A stretch of 59,148 bases of DNA from a bacterium (lineage in GTDB: Bacteria > Bacteroidota > Bacteroidia > Bacteroidales > Muribaculaceae). The position numbers and the translations under genes were made by a program. Positions 17,768 to 27,044 of this stretch are shown here, piece by piece; within the stretch, counting starts at the first letter, position 1, and every line of letters begins with the position of its first letter. Below the pieces are notes generated by a model. The model did no database searches. It saw only the letters and a program-made list of their open reading frames with translations, and was not told where the DNA came from. The stretch is from assembly GCA_014802625.1 (NCBI GenBank), contig JAAVBX010000020.1, positions 1 through 59,148 on the forward strand. The letters run 5' to 3'.

Positions 17768-18436
17768 ATGAAAATACACCACGAAGGAACCAATATACTC
17801 GTAATGCTGTTCATTGTGCTCGCCGCGCTCAATGTGCCGGTGTGGCTGTTCCTGCCACCATGGATACTACCCACTATCCTCTCGGCGCTTTCGCTGCTGG
17901 TGTATTCTTTCGTGTTTAATTTTTTCAGATGTCCGAAGCGTGTCTACCATGGTCCGACCGAGAATCTTGTCGTCAGCTCGGTCGACGGTAAGGTGGTGGC
18001 TTTGGAACGCGTCTATGAGCCGGAATTCCTTAAATCCGACGCCATATTGCTCTCGGTATTCATGTCGCCGCTCAATGTGCATGCAAACTGGTTTCCCACC
18101 TCAGGCGTTGTAGAATATGTGGCCCATCATGCGGGACGCTTCCTATCGGCCTACCTTCCGAAAAGCAGCACCGAGAATGAACGTTCCACCATCGGTCTTC
18201 GTTGCGATAACGGGCAGCTTATCACCGTCCGCCAGATCGCTGGAGCCATGGCCCGCCGCATCGTCACTTACGCCCGGGTCGGCGAAGTGGCCCATATCGA
18301 CGAGCATCTCGGCTTCATCAAGTTCGGCTCTCGGGTTGATATCTACCTCCCTCTCGACTGCGAGATTCTGGTCAGCATGGGTCAGGTCACTCGCGGAGGT
18401 CTCACCCCCATAGCCCACCTCAAGCCTAAAGCATAG
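17768..18436 (+). CDS. psd: Phosphatidylserine decarboxylase proenzyme, short prokaryotic type
   Basis: This 222-residue membrane-associated enzyme makes phosphatidylethanolamine from phosphatidylserine. Two hydrophobic N-terminal segments (about 10-50) anchor it. The catalytic region has the short-form family features: HVNWFPTSG-like NVHANWFPTSG near residue 103, ENERSTIGL near 140, and GSRVDIYLP near 190, where the Gly-Ser bond is the expected self-cleavage site generating the pyruvoyl group. It is followed after 15 bp by pssA, the previous step, forming a phosphatidylethanolamine operon. Confidence 0.93.
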   Translation: MKIHHEGTNILVMLFIVLAALNVPVWLFLPPWILPTILSALSLLVYSFVFNFFRCPKRVYHGPTENLVVSSVDGKVVALERVYEPEFLKSDAILLSVFMSPLNVHANWFPTSGVVEYVAHHAGRFLSAYLPKSSTENERSTIGLRCDNGQLITVRQIAGAMARRIVTYARVGEVAHIDEHLGFIKFGSRVDIYLPLDCEILVSMGQVTRGGLTPIAHLKPKA

Positions 18437-18451
18437 TTTCAAAGAATCGAA

Positions 18452-19168
18452 ATGAATGTAATCCGACGCAACATACCGAATTTCATCACTTGCCTCAATG
18501 TCCTTTCGGGCAGCGTGGCGATTATCCTCGCTTTCACCGCCAATGACCCTGCCTACGCCGTCCCGGCTTGGATATGGGCCTCGATAGCCATCGGGGTTGC
18601 AACCGTGGCCGACTTCCTCGACGGTTTCACCGCGCGATTGCTCAATGCCCGCTCTGAAATCGGGAAGGAACTCGACTCGCTCAGCGATCTCGTAAGCTTC
18701 GGAGTGGCTCCGGCCATGATTCTCTTCACTCTTCTCGATGCCGACGCGGCTCTGCCGGCATGGCTGAAGTGGGGAGCGCTCCTGATTCCGGCTCTCGGTG
18801 CCCTGCGACTGGCCCGATTCAATGTCGACACCCGCCAGACCACATCTTTTATCGGTCTACCCATCCCGGCTAACGCATTGTTCTGGATCGGCTTCGCGGC
18901 TGTCTTCTCATCTTTCCCCTCCTGGGGCTGGCTGCATAGCGCATGGTTTATTCTCCCCCTGATATTTATCGAGGCATGGCTGATGGTTTCGCCAATCCCT
19001 CTGTTCTCGCTTAAATTCCATTCATTCGGTTGGAAAGGCAATGAATTCCGCTGGACCCTTATAATATGCTCGGCCATACTGCTGTGGCTGCTCGGGTTGC
19101 AGGGCCTGATTCCGATTATTCTCCTTTATATAATCCTGTCCCTTTTTGCACCCAAGAATCCCCACTGA
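18452..19168 (+). CDS. pssA: CDP-diacylglycerol--serine O-phosphatidyltransferase
   Basis: This 238-residue integral membrane enzyme condenses CDP-diacylglycerol with serine. The CDP-alcohol phosphotransferase signature is intact near residues 55-82: DFLDGFTAR, then G, ELDSLSD, giving D-x2-D-G-x2-A-R-x8-G-x3-D-x3-D. Six to eight membrane segments are visible. The N-terminus (IRRNIPNFITCLNVLSG) is typical of PssA. It is paired with psd upstream, which uses its product. Confidence 0.95.
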   Translation: MNVIRRNIPNFITCLNVLSGSVAIILAFTANDPAYAVPAWIWASIAIGVATVADFLDGFTARLLNARSEIGKELDSLSDLVSFGVAPAMILFTLLDADAALPAWLKWGALLIPALGALRLARFNVDTRQTTSFIGLPIPANALFWIGFAAVFSSFPSWGWLHSAWFILPLIFIEAWLMVSPIPLFSLKFHSFGWKGNEFRWTLIICSAILLWLLGLQGLIPIILLYIILSLFAPKNPH

Positions 19169-19279
19169 TATAGAAATAAATTCGGCTTATTGATGAATAT
19201 GATTAATCCAACCCACTCCTTTCTCCCCTCAGGAACATATTCTCCATCACGCTGATTTATCATCCATACATGTGAATAT

Positions 19280-19690
19280 ATGACTTTCCTTACAATTATT
19301 CTGGTGACAATAGCCCTCTGGCTTATTTTCTCCCCCTACATAAAACCCTGGTTAAGACGCAGGGCCGAACGCAAACTTCAGGACTATCTCCGCGCGCAGA
19401 TGGGCATGCCTACCGAAAAGGAGCAACGCCGCGCCCGACGTGAAGCCGAGAAGCAAGAGAAGCGCACATCCGGCAAGCGCGGATTCTGGAGCCGCCCGCC
19501 TCACCGGGAGGATCCCTCGCTCCACGCTCCGGCCGAAATTATCCCGCGCGAGTATGCCGTAGATGTGGAATACACCGAGATACGCCAATTCTCGCAGACG
19601 ACCATAGCCTCCGATTCGGATTCAGGCCGGTCATTCGTCACCGAATGTCAGGTCAGCGACGTCGAATACACCGAGATAAAATCAAAATAG
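19280..19690 (+). CDS. DUF4834-like small membrane protein
   Basis: This 136-residue protein has one N-terminal membrane segment (about 2-20, MTFLTIILVTIALWLIFSP). A strongly basic amphipathic stretch follows (about 25-75, rich in Arg, Lys and Glu). The acidic C-terminus has two copies of VEYTEI (about 96 and 127). This matches the look of the Bacteroidetes DUF4834 family; function is unknown. It lies 9 bp before the HAD phosphatase gene. The VEYTEI duplication is a small internal repeat. Confidence 0.65.
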   Translation: MTFLTIILVTIALWLIFSPYIKPWLRRRAERKLQDYLRAQMGMPTEKEQRRARREAEKQEKRTSGKRGFWSRPPHREDPSLHAPAEIIPREYAVDVEYTEIRQFSQTTIASDSDSGRSFVTECQVSDVEYTEIKSK

Positions 19691-19699
19691 GACCCCGGT

Positions 19700-20578
19700 A
19701 TGCCACAGAAGACCTTATACGTATCCGACCTTGACGGCACATTGCTTGATTCATCAATCCGCGTGCCGGAGACAGCCGTCGATGCCCTCAACCGCGCCAT
19801 TGACTGCGGTGCCCTCTTTACCGTCGCGACCGCACGCACGCCCGGCACGCTCTACCATCTTCTGCGTGATGTCCACCTCTCGCTCCCTGCCATCGTAATG
19901 ACCGGAGCCACAATGTGGCAACCCCATTCGGGAATCTATACCGATACGCAGTATTTCGACGCTCCGGTGGCCGAGCGCATACTCGATGTCTACCGTCGCT
20001 ACGGCCTCTCATCCTTCATCTACACACTTTCCGACGGGATGATCAACGTCTATCATCAGGGGCCCCTCTCCGATATGGAGCGCGACTTCATCGCCGCCCG
20101 CGTCAACAATCCTTACAAACGCTTCCACATCTCCCCCTCAGGCGAAAGCGAGTTGCCGGAAAATTGCGACAAGGTGGTGCTGTTCTTCGCCATGCAGCCC
20201 TCCGACATCGGCCATCCCGCCTATGAGGCCCTCGCCGGGATTCCGGATATAAACCCGATGTTCTACAACGATGCCAATTACCCCGAAATCGCCATGATCG
20301 AGGCGTTTCCGCCGGGAGCATCTAAAGCCAAGGCCATCAGGCGTCTGGCCGAGCGCATAGGGGCTGACCGCATAGTCGTCTTCGGCGATAACTTCAATGA
20401 TATCCCTATGTTTGAGATAGCTGATCTCGCGGTAGCCGTCAGCAATGCCATCCCGGAGGTGCGGGAAAAGGCGGATATCATAATCGGCCACCATGATTCC
20501 GGGGCCGTGGCTCGCTTCATCCTCGACGACTTTCTCGCCAATACCCCTCCGGGACGCTCCCCTCTCATTGAATTTTAA
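19700..20578 (+). CDS. HAD superfamily hydrolase, Cof type
   Basis: This is a 292-residue cytosolic phosphatase of the Cof/YidA class IIB. Motif I is DLDGTLLDSS (residues 10-19). Motif II is TARTPGT near 48. The C2 cap lies in the middle, about 80-200. Motif III Lys is in GASKAKAIRRL near 213, and motif IV is FGDNFNDIPMF near 234. Substrates of such enzymes are usually sugar phosphates or flavin phosphates, and none can be named here. It lies 9 bp after the DUF4834 gene and 27 bp before the sensor kinase. Confidence 0.92.
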   Translation: MPQKTLYVSDLDGTLLDSSIRVPETAVDALNRAIDCGALFTVATARTPGTLYHLLRDVHLSLPAIVMTGATMWQPHSGIYTDTQYFDAPVAERILDVYRRYGLSSFIYTLSDGMINVYHQGPLSDMERDFIAARVNNPYKRFHISPSGESELPENCDKVVLFFAMQPSDIGHPAYEALAGIPDINPMFYNDANYPEIAMIEAFPPGASKAKAIRRLAERIGADRIVVFGDNFNDIPMFEIADLAVAVSNAIPEVREKADIIIGHHDSGAVARFILDDFLANTPPGRSPLIEF

Positions 20579-20605
20579 CACTCATCCCGCCTCTCATGGT
20601 TCCTT

Positions 20606-21832
20606 ATGAATAGGCTATCCATCTACGACAACCAGCGCACCGGCAAACTGATATTCCTGGCGATCGGCATAGCGGCTATCGTCACCGTCATGCTCATATC
20701 GAATAATCTCGTCAAGGCCCTCGCCCAACAGGAGCGCGAGCGAATGAACATTTGGGCCCAGGCCACGGAGCGTCTCGCCAAAGCTGACGCCGACGCGGAT
20801 TTCGAATTTCTCCTCTCCATAATAGAGCAGAATAATTCCATACCGGTGCTCGTGGCCGATTCTGATTTCAATATCCTTGAATACAGGAACTTCCATCTCC
20901 CCGACACCCGCGACGAGGCTGAACCGGGATTCGAGCAATTGTCAGAACGAAACCGCAATTACCTCCTCAAACGCCTCAAATCCCCCGGCGGCGACACGCC
21001 ATTGCACGTAATGGCCACTCGCGACCCCCATTTCATCGAGGTCGTCATCTACGAGAATACACGTCAATATATATATTACGAAGACTCTATCCTGCTGCGG
21101 CGTCTGGCATGGTATCCTTACGTGCAGCTCGGTGTGATGATCGTGTTGCTGTTCGTGATATATTTCGCCGTAATTTACACCAAACGCGCCGAGCAGAACC
21201 GTGTCTGGGTCGGCCTTTCGAAAGAAACAGCCCATCAGCTCGGCACCCCCATCTCATCTCTGATGGCATGGACCCAATATCTTGAGCTTACCGGGGCCGA
21301 CAAGGAGGTCACCTCTGAAATCGACAAGGACGTGAAACGACTCTCGGTCATCGCTGACCGTTTCTCAAAAATCGGTTCGATTCCGGAGCTACAGCTTGAA
21401 TATCTGAATGATGTCGTCGAGAACTCGCTCGATTACATGAAAAACCGTATATCAGGAAAGGTGACGATTAATATGCACCTTGATGAGGATGATCATGGTG
21501 TGCGGCTGTCGCGTCCGCTGTTTGAATGGGTAATGGAGAATCTGACTAAAAATGCCGTCGACGCGATGGATGGCGAAGGGCGTATCGACATAACCACGGG
21601 GGCCGACAAAAATATCGCATATATCGAAGTTGCCGATACCGGCAAAGGAATCGCCCGTAAAAATTTCAAAACGGTTTTCAATCCCGGCTATACCACCAAA
21701 AAGCGTGGCTGGGGACTGGGTCTTACGCTCGTGAAACGCATAATCGAGGATTATCATGGCGGCAGGATATTTGTGAAATCCTCCGAACCGGGCCAGGGAA
21801 CCGTATTCCGTATCGAACTCCCCATCCTCTGA
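20606..21832 (+). CDS. Membrane sensor histidine kinase
   Basis: This 408-residue two-transmembrane sensor kinase has membrane segments at about 15-38 and 168-191, which flank a periplasmic sensor domain of about 125 residues. The phospho-accepting His is in KETAHQLGTPISSL (His210). The ATP-binding domain has the N box ENLTKNAVDAM, G1 ADTGKGIA and G2 KRGWGLGLTLVKR. There is no HAMP of obvious form and no response regulator next to it, so it is an orphan kinase in this window. It converges on rpoN with only 12 bp between the stops. Confidence 0.9.
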   Translation: MNRLSIYDNQRTGKLIFLAIGIAAIVTVMLISNNLVKALAQQERERMNIWAQATERLAKADADADFEFLLSIIEQNNSIPVLVADSDFNILEYRNFHLPDTRDEAEPGFEQLSERNRNYLLKRLKSPGGDTPLHVMATRDPHFIEVVIYENTRQYIYYEDSILLRRLAWYPYVQLGVMIVLLFVIYFAVIYTKRAEQNRVWVGLSKETAHQLGTPISSLMAWTQYLELTGADKEVTSEIDKDVKRLSVIADRFSKIGSIPELQLEYLNDVVENSLDYMKNRISGKVTINMHLDEDDHGVRLSRPLFEWVMENLTKNAVDAMDGEGRIDITTGADKNIAYIEVADTGKGIARKNFKTVFNPGYTTKKRGWGLGLTLVKRIIEDYHGGRIFVKSSEPGQGTVFRIELPIL

Positions 21833-21844
21833 ACAGCCGCCGAT

Positions 21845-23245
21845 TCAAAGCTCCCGCCGCAGACGGGCCACAAGAATCCCCGCCCGATCCCGATATTTCG
21901 CCACAGTGCGCCGCGAGACATCATACCCCCTCAGCTCCAGCTCACGCCGAAGCTTCTCATCGCTCAGGGGATGCTTCTTATCCTCGCCGTCGACAAGTTC
22001 ACGCAAGGCTGCCTCAATCTGGCGGTTGGTCAGTATGTCGCCCCCCTCATCCTCGTCGCCACCGGTGGCCGGAGATGTCACCGTGTCGCTGAAGAAGGAG
22101 CGCATCGGCACCACATCCCCCCAGGGCATCGCCGCATATTTATTGTTTGTCGCACGCGAAATCACCGATTTGTCATATCCCGTCAATCGCTCAATATCCT
22201 TGAGCATCATCGGCTTCATGGTGTAGACGTCGCCCGTCTCGAAATATTCGCGCTGATGGCTGACGATGGCTGTCATGATATCCCTCATCGTCTGCTGACG
22301 CTGCCGGATGAGATTGATGAAATCCACGGCGCTCTTATAACGGTCGCGTATGAATTCCGTGCCACGTTTCGGCCGGCCGCGCCGCGCCTCCATGCCACGC
22401 ATCGCCTCGGCAAAGCTCTGACCGACGGACAGCTCCGGAATTCGATTGTTGAGGGTTATGAACAGCTCGTTATCTTCGCGGCTGACGATATAGTCGGGTA
22501 CGATAATCCCCGCCGCCGTCTCCACCGCGCCGCCGAAGGCCGCGCCGGGCTTCGGATTGAGCGTCAGTATAAGGTTGTTGGCCGCGTCGATCCGCTGGCG
22601 TGTCAGATGCAACGCTGATACTATCTTATGACTGTGCCGCATGGAGAACGCCTCGAACTGCTCCTCAAGAATGAGGATAGCGTCGTCTCTCTCTGACGAT
22701 GCCGGAAGACGCCGCAACTGAAGCAACAGGCAATCACGCAGGTTCAACGCCCCCACCCCCGCCGGATCAAGCGAGCGCACCTCCTCAAACGCCTCCTCGG
22801 CCAAAGCGAGCGGGACATCCACTCCACGGCTATACATCAGATCATCGACCAGCGATTCCAACGGTCGGTTGAGATAGCCGTTGGAATCCAGATTGCCGAT
22901 GATATATTGACCGAGAGCCTCCACCTCCGCCGACAACGTACGCTGCGACAGCTGGGTGCGGAGATAGTCATACAGCGACTCGCTGTTGTCCGGCGGAGCG
23001 AACTCCCTGACCTCTCTCTCGCCACGCTCGGTGCCCCCACGGGGATAGAGCGGTTGACGCTCAGCCTCTTTACGCTCAGATTCCTCCTCGGGATCACTCA
23101 CCTCAAGCGCGGGATTATCCTCCAACTCCCGCTCGACGGCATCGTCAAGTTCGGGCGCGTTCATCTCCAGCAGCTCCACGAAGCGAAGTTGCTGCTGAGT
23201 GAGATGGAGACCCATCCGGGTTGTGAGACGCAGATCCTGTGCCAT
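21845..23245 (-). CDS. rpoN: RNA polymerase sigma-54 factor
   Basis: This 466-residue alternative sigma factor directs RNA polymerase to -24/-12 promoters with an AAA+ activator. Region I is Gln/Leu-rich (LTQQQLRFVELLEMNAPELD, residues 15-34). It is followed by the acidic region II and the core-binding domain. The C-terminal RpoN box appears as RRTVAKYRDRAGI near residue 445. Length is near the family norm. Its own promoter probably uses TAAATTTG at 23312-23305. Confidence 0.95.
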   Translation of the reverse strand: MAQDLRLTTRMGLHLTQQQLRFVELLEMNAPELDDAVERELEDNPALEVSDPEEESERKEAERQPLYPRGGTERGEREVREFAPPDNSESLYDYLRTQLSQRTLSAEVEALGQYIIGNLDSNGYLNRPLESLVDDLMYSRGVDVPLALAEEAFEEVRSLDPAGVGALNLRDCLLLQLRRLPASSERDDAILILEEQFEAFSMRHSHKIVSALHLTRQRIDAANNLILTLNPKPGAAFGGAVETAAGIIVPDYIVSREDNELFITLNNRIPELSVGQSFAEAMRGMEARRGRPKRGTEFIRDRYKSAVDFINLIRQRQQTMRDIMTAIVSHQREYFETGDVYTMKPMMLKDIERLTGYDKSVISRATNNKYAAMPWGDVVPMRSFFSDTVTSPATGGDEDEGGDILTNRQIEAALRELVDGEDKKHPLSDEKLRRELELRGYDVSRRTVAKYRDRAGILVARLRREL

Positions 23246-23304
23246 GCTGTTTTAAGTCGGGGTTACATATCGGGGCCGCGGCCTCCGCACGCCTTATGGC
23301 CCTG

Positions 23305-23312
23305 CAAATTTA
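23305..23312 (-). promoter_or_regulatory. Predicted -7 box for rpoN
   Basis: TAAATTTG on the minus strand lies about 60 bp upstream of the rpoN ATG. No well-spaced TTG partner is clear, so support is moderate. Confidence 0.45.
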
Positions 23313-23393
23313 ATTCCAATTTATGGATTTGGAAATTTTCTTAAGATAAATTTTTTTACCGCAGTAAAAAGAATGAAAAAATCACCGAAATAA

Positions 23394-23424
23394 TTGGCTA
23401 TCCCACAAATTATTCGTAATTTTG
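23394..23424 (+). promoter_or_regulatory. Bacteroidetes promoter for the TPR protein gene
   Basis: TTG at 23394-23396, 20 bp, then TAATTTTG at 23417-23424: a textbook -33/-7 pair with a leader of about 108 nt before the ATG at 23539. Confidence 0.75.
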
Positions 23425-23538
23425 CAATTCAGAGTATCCCTAAGCCTCCCACGTATTAAGGAGCAGCCGCCCGATACCCTGAATCGCATAACGACATTGA
23501 AAAATAAACACAACACATAGATTGTTAGAAAAGACACA

Positions 23539-24219
23539 ATGGCAAGCAACGAAACCAACCAGGAGCAGAACGCTATCGACAACCTCAACGACAGCTTGAC
23601 ACGCGCCTCAGAGCATGTGGCCAACAATAAGAAGATCATCTACTGGTGTATCGCCCTTATCGTGATTTTCGCCGCAGGCGGAGCCGCATGGTACTGGGGA
23701 TATCTCCAGCCCTCCTACAAAAATTCGCAGAACGCCTATTTCCAGGTCGAGACCAAAGCCAACGGCAATGATTCCATCGCAGCCGTGGAATATGCAAAAG
23801 TAGCCGACAAATTCGGCAGCTCAGATGCCGGCAAGCTCGCCGCCCTGCAGGCCGGCGAAAGCTTCTATCGTCAGGGCAAATATGAGCAGGCAGCCAAATA
23901 TCTCAAGGAGTTCAAGACCAAGGATGACGTGATGCAGGCTCAGGCCGACGTGCTCCTCGGCGACTCTTACGTCAACATCAAGAAATATGACGAGGCAATC
24001 GCCGCTTATGACGCGGCTCTGCGCATCGCCTCAGGCAATGACCAGATCGCCCCTGTGGTGCTCTGGAAGAAAGCCAACATCTACGATGCCCAGAAGAAGT
24101 ATCAGGATGCCCTCAACTGCTACAAGCAGATCAAGGAAGGTTATCCCACATTCTCCTTCGGCAACGGCATTACCGTAGATGCCTACATCGCTCGTGAAGA
24201 GGCTCGTCTCTCCAAATGA
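23539..24219 (+). CDS. Membrane-anchored tetratricopeptide repeat protein (YfgM-like)
   Basis: This 226-residue protein has a cytoplasmic N-terminus of about 35 residues, one membrane segment at about 36-56 (IYWCIALIVIFAAGGAAWYW), and a periplasmic part with three to four TPR-like helix pairs. These include AGESFYRQGKYEQAAKYL near 110, LLGDSYVNIKKYDEAIAAYD near 145 and ANIYDAQKKYQDALNCYK near 180. The layout resembles YfgM/ancillary SecYEG-associated chaperones, but a specific partner is not shown. It is monocistronic, with a strong promoter and a terminator at 24276-24307. Confidence 0.85.
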   Translation: MASNETNQEQNAIDNLNDSLTRASEHVANNKKIIYWCIALIVIFAAGGAAWYWGYLQPSYKNSQNAYFQVETKANGNDSIAAVEYAKVADKFGSSDAGKLAALQAGESFYRQGKYEQAAKYLKEFKTKDDVMQAQADVLLGDSYVNIKKYDEAIAAYDAALRIASGNDQIAPVVLWKKANIYDAQKKYQDALNCYKQIKEGYPTFSFGNGITVDAYIAREEARLSK

Positions 24220-24275
24220 GAAACCCCCACTGAAGTCTATCCATAAAATAATAAAACACTTTGCTTATTTTATGA

Positions 24276-24307
24276 AAAGGTCTGCGGTTTTCGAGCCGCA
24301 GGCCTTT
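24276..24307 (+). terminator. Terminator of the TPR gene
   Basis: AAAGGTCTGCGG (24276-24287) pairs with CCGCAGGCCTTT (24296-24307), and CCTTTTACTT follows. It lies 56 bp after the stop and 22 bp before crcB. Confidence 0.85.
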
Positions 24308-24329
24308 CCTTTTACTTATCTATATCAAA

Positions 24330-24719
24330 ATGAATATCTGGATTAGAATCGCTTTGGTCGCCATCGCCGGCGGAGGTGGAGCGGTGTTGCGCTACCTGAT
24401 CGAACTGGCCCTGAAGAATTCACCCCTAGGCTTCGCCACATGGGTCATAAACTCCATAGGATGCTTTCTGATAGGCATCTTCGGGGGCTGGCTTGTCAAC
24501 ACCCACTGCGGCTGGAGCGAGGACCTGCGCACAAGCTTCGCCCTCCTCACGATGACCGGATTCTGCGGAGGATTCTCCACATTCTCAAGCTTTACACTCG
24601 ACAGCGTGAAGTATTATGAAGCGGGTCATTTCCTGACATGGGTCATATTCGCCACGATGACGCTATTCGTCGGCCTCTTCGGCTGCGCCCTCGGATATTA
24701 CCTCGGTAAGCATATTTAA
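24330..24719 (+). CDS. crcB: Fluoride efflux channel CrcB/Fluc
   Basis: This 129-residue four-helix inner-membrane protein forms a dual-topology dimeric fluoride channel. Family motifs are clear: GGGGAVLRYLIE near residue 14, WVINSIGCFLIGIFGGW near 37 with the pore Asn, and GFCGGFSTFSSFT near 77, which carries the phenylalanine box. Length is exactly typical. No fluoride riboswitch fold is visible in the short upstream gap, which is filled by the terminator of the preceding gene, so its promoter is unclear. Confidence 0.95.
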   Translation: MNIWIRIALVAIAGGGGAVLRYLIELALKNSPLGFATWVINSIGCFLIGIFGGWLVNTHCGWSEDLRTSFALLTMTGFCGGFSTFSSFTLDSVKYYEAGHFLTWVIFATMTLFVGLFGCALGYYLGKHI

Positions 24720-24780
24720 ACGCCCGGCCGTCCCCTATATAGCGCCCGGCACATCACCTTACACAACCGCCATACAAACA

Positions 24781-24828
24781 CCATCCGCGGGCGATGAGAG
24801 ACTCTTATCTCTCATCGCCCGCGGATGG
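24781..24828. terminator. Perfect 21-bp stem-loop downstream of crcB
   Basis: Arms 24781-24801 and 24808-24828 are perfectly complementary around a CTCTTA loop (CATCCGCGGGCGATGAGAGA on the left). It lies 61 bp after crcB. The U-tract is weak, but this hairpin strength suggests termination or RNA protection. Confidence 0.7.
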
Positions 24829-25309
24829 TCATATTATTCGTTTTCGCCCCCTATCTTCAAATATCGGTAAGGCCGGAACAATCAAGCCTCATGCAGTTGA
24901 TACATCGCATATATAAAGTTGATGCACCGCATATATATATAAAAAAGAAGCAGACCGCTTTCACAAGAAGTCTGCCGCAGTGCGAATCAAATTTATTTCT
25001 ACAAACCTAACATAAACGATTTAGTCGTCAATACTAATTTTTACACCTTTACTAACCTTGTAATCTTTTTCTGCCTTATTGAGAATTTACTTAATCAAGA
25101 GAAAGAGTATGTGATTGTGAATCTTTTTTTCACACCGCAAAATTAATACATTTCTCGGCGTTATCAAAGTATTATATTCGTCATCAAAGTCACAATATAA
25201 ATAATATAAAGTATTTTATCTTGATTATCAGTAAATTAAAAATTCTCAATATAAATCATAATACAAGCGGTATCTAAGTATTTTATACTGTCAGACCCCC
25301 TTATTTCCC
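24829..25309. other. A+T-rich non-coding stretch
   Basis: About 480 bases between the crcB stem-loop and the end of the DUF6377 gene. The composition is strongly A+T-rich from about 25010, unlike its G+C-rich surroundings. Short frames here lack codon bias or family features. I see no RNA gene or clear terminator. Confidence 0.5.
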
Positions 25310-26938
25310 TCATGATTCTTCTACCTTACTACGCCCGATGCGCATCACATCGCGGTCGAAGTTCTCCCGATCAAGGGCTTTGTTGCGCATCCGATTGCGG
25401 TAGGCGTAGACTGTGCTCACACTATAATTCAACATCTGAGCTATGCGTGTCGATTCATCGACACCGAGACGCACGAAAGCATATATCCGGAGTTCAGGAG
25501 TCAGCTCTCCGTCATGCTTAAGCTCCACGGCCTCCTCCGGACGCAGAAGAGCGTTCATATCCTTCAGATAATCCGGGTAGATGTCGAGTATTGCCGAATC
25601 GAAGACACGGTAGAAGTCGTCGATCTGGTCCTCGCCGAATTTTCCGCTCTTGATTAATTTTTGCAGATCCTCGGCCTGTCCGCTGGCGAGTTTGCGCAAC
25701 GCGAGTTTCTGTAGGGATTGCAGGCGGTTGGCATATGTGGAGCAAAGGCCGATGAAATGACCTATGTAAGATTCCTGAAGTTCGGAGATGAGGGCAAGTT
25801 TGCGGGTATTGGCACGGGAGCGTTTATTCATACGCATGAGCACGACCACGAGTCCCCCCGACACTATCAGCAGGAAAGTGACAAGAAGGAAATAGACCAT
25901 CAGCTCATCGCGCGAGGCCTTGATTTTCTCCCGGTAGGCCTCATCGATGACAGGCAGCAGGGCGGCTATGCTGACTGTGCGCATACGCACACTCCCCTCC
26001 ATGGCATCCTCAAGAGCGAAGTTGATATATTGGAATGCGAGATTAAGCTCTCCCTGGCCATAGAGCCATTCGGCCAGAGTAGGCAATGCCAGTCCATCCT
26101 TCACGCAGCCTTTGATGTCGGAGATGGCCGCCTTGATGAGGTAGGTGGCATACTCTGTCTGCCGCCCCTCGTTCTTGGCGATCAGACCGATCTGGAACAT
26201 CGACATTCCATAGAGATTGGCTGATTCCGGAAGGTCGGCGCAGATGGCGTTGAGCATCGACAGGGCCTCTTTGTATCGCCCCTGATTGACGAAACGCTCC
26301 GCCATATAGAATTGCCTTGTCTTGTCCGCTTCCGGCATATACTTCATCAGTGAATCATCCATCTGGTAATATTTGGTGGAGTATTCCTGATAGAACATCG
26401 GCTCCCCCTCCACATAAAGACGCATGTAGCCGTATAGCTTGCGTCCGGCCTGCCAGTAGCGGATCTTCAGATCCTGTGGCACACTGCGTTCATCAATCTC
26501 CCGAAACCGACCGAGTGCCTTTGTAAAAATTCCGCAGGTGCTCAATGCGTTGATTTCCGCCATGGAGCTTTGGAGTTCGAGACGGCGGTCGGCCGCCTGA
26601 CGGGCCAATGATTGTGCCACATAGGCATATTTAAGTGATGAATCTGCCCTGACGGGAAGATATGTCTCGCTGAGAGCCATCGCGCTCTTCCACCTTGCAT
26701 CAAGGTCTGCGGCAGGTATCGATTCGAGATGCCGCCGCATAGAGTCAAGGACATCCGTTTTATCACGCATATAGAGGTCGGAGGCCTTCAGGGTCTTGTT
26801 AAGTCTTTTCAGTTCTTCTGTCGGGAGGGCCTCTTTGTGAAGTATATGGCTATGCCCGGCCGTGCATGTAAGAAAGCCGCAGAAGCCTACCGCGGCGGCA
26901 AGCAGCCGCATAAGGCTTGTCTTGTCAGGGAGTCTCAT
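25310..26938 (-). CDS. DUF6377 family membrane-bound TPR/HTH regulator
   Basis: This 542-residue protein has the Bacteroidetes DUF6377 layout. A signal/anchor comes first (about 1-28), then a periplasmic helical TPR-like sensor (about 30-330, e.g. AERFVNQGRYKEALSMLNAI). One membrane segment lies at about 337-360 (VYFLLVTFLLIVSGGLVVVL). A cytoplasmic coiled linker follows, and a C-terminal LuxR-like helix-turn-helix near 480-515 (ESTRIAQMLNYSVSTVYAYR). It probably senses a periplasmic signal and binds DNA from the membrane; the target is unknown. It is transcribed divergently from the lipid kinase operon, a possible target. Confidence 0.85.
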   Translation of the reverse strand: MRLPDKTSLMRLLAAAVGFCGFLTCTAGHSHILHKEALPTEELKRLNKTLKASDLYMRDKTDVLDSMRRHLESIPAADLDARWKSAMALSETYLPVRADSSLKYAYVAQSLARQAADRRLELQSSMAEINALSTCGIFTKALGRFREIDERSVPQDLKIRYWQAGRKLYGYMRLYVEGEPMFYQEYSTKYYQMDDSLMKYMPEADKTRQFYMAERFVNQGRYKEALSMLNAICADLPESANLYGMSMFQIGLIAKNEGRQTEYATYLIKAAISDIKGCVKDGLALPTLAEWLYGQGELNLAFQYINFALEDAMEGSVRMRTVSIAALLPVIDEAYREKIKASRDELMVYFLLVTFLLIVSGGLVVVLMRMNKRSRANTRKLALISELQESYIGHFIGLCSTYANRLQSLQKLALRKLASGQAEDLQKLIKSGKFGEDQIDDFYRVFDSAILDIYPDYLKDMNALLRPEEAVELKHDGELTPELRIYAFVRLGVDESTRIAQMLNYSVSTVYAYRNRMRNKALDRENFDRDVMRIGRSKVEES

Positions 26939-26963
26939 TGATAATAGGTCTTAAAATCTTTTG

Positions 26964-27011
26964 CAAAATTAATCAAAAATTTGTTTGGTTTTAAAGATTG
27001 AAGTAATTTTG
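26964..27011. promoter_or_regulatory. Divergent promoters of the DUF6377 gene and the lipid kinase gene
   Basis: Plus strand: TTG 26981-26983, 20 bp, TAATTTTG 27004-27011, leader about 27 nt. Minus strand: TAATTTTG at 26971-26964, about 26 bp from the ATG at 26938, without a clear TTG. The overlap would allow joint control. Confidence 0.65.
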
Positions 27012-27044
27012 CACTCCCGAATATATTGAATTTTCAGATTTGCT

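Noticed and set aside
24308-24329. Fluoride riboswitch before crcB
   Set aside because: The short gap is occupied by the terminator of the preceding gene and shows no fluoride-aptamer sequence.
24825-25010. 61-codon frame after crcB
   Set aside because: Lies in the arm of a stem-loop and A+T-rich non-coding DNA; no coding signature.
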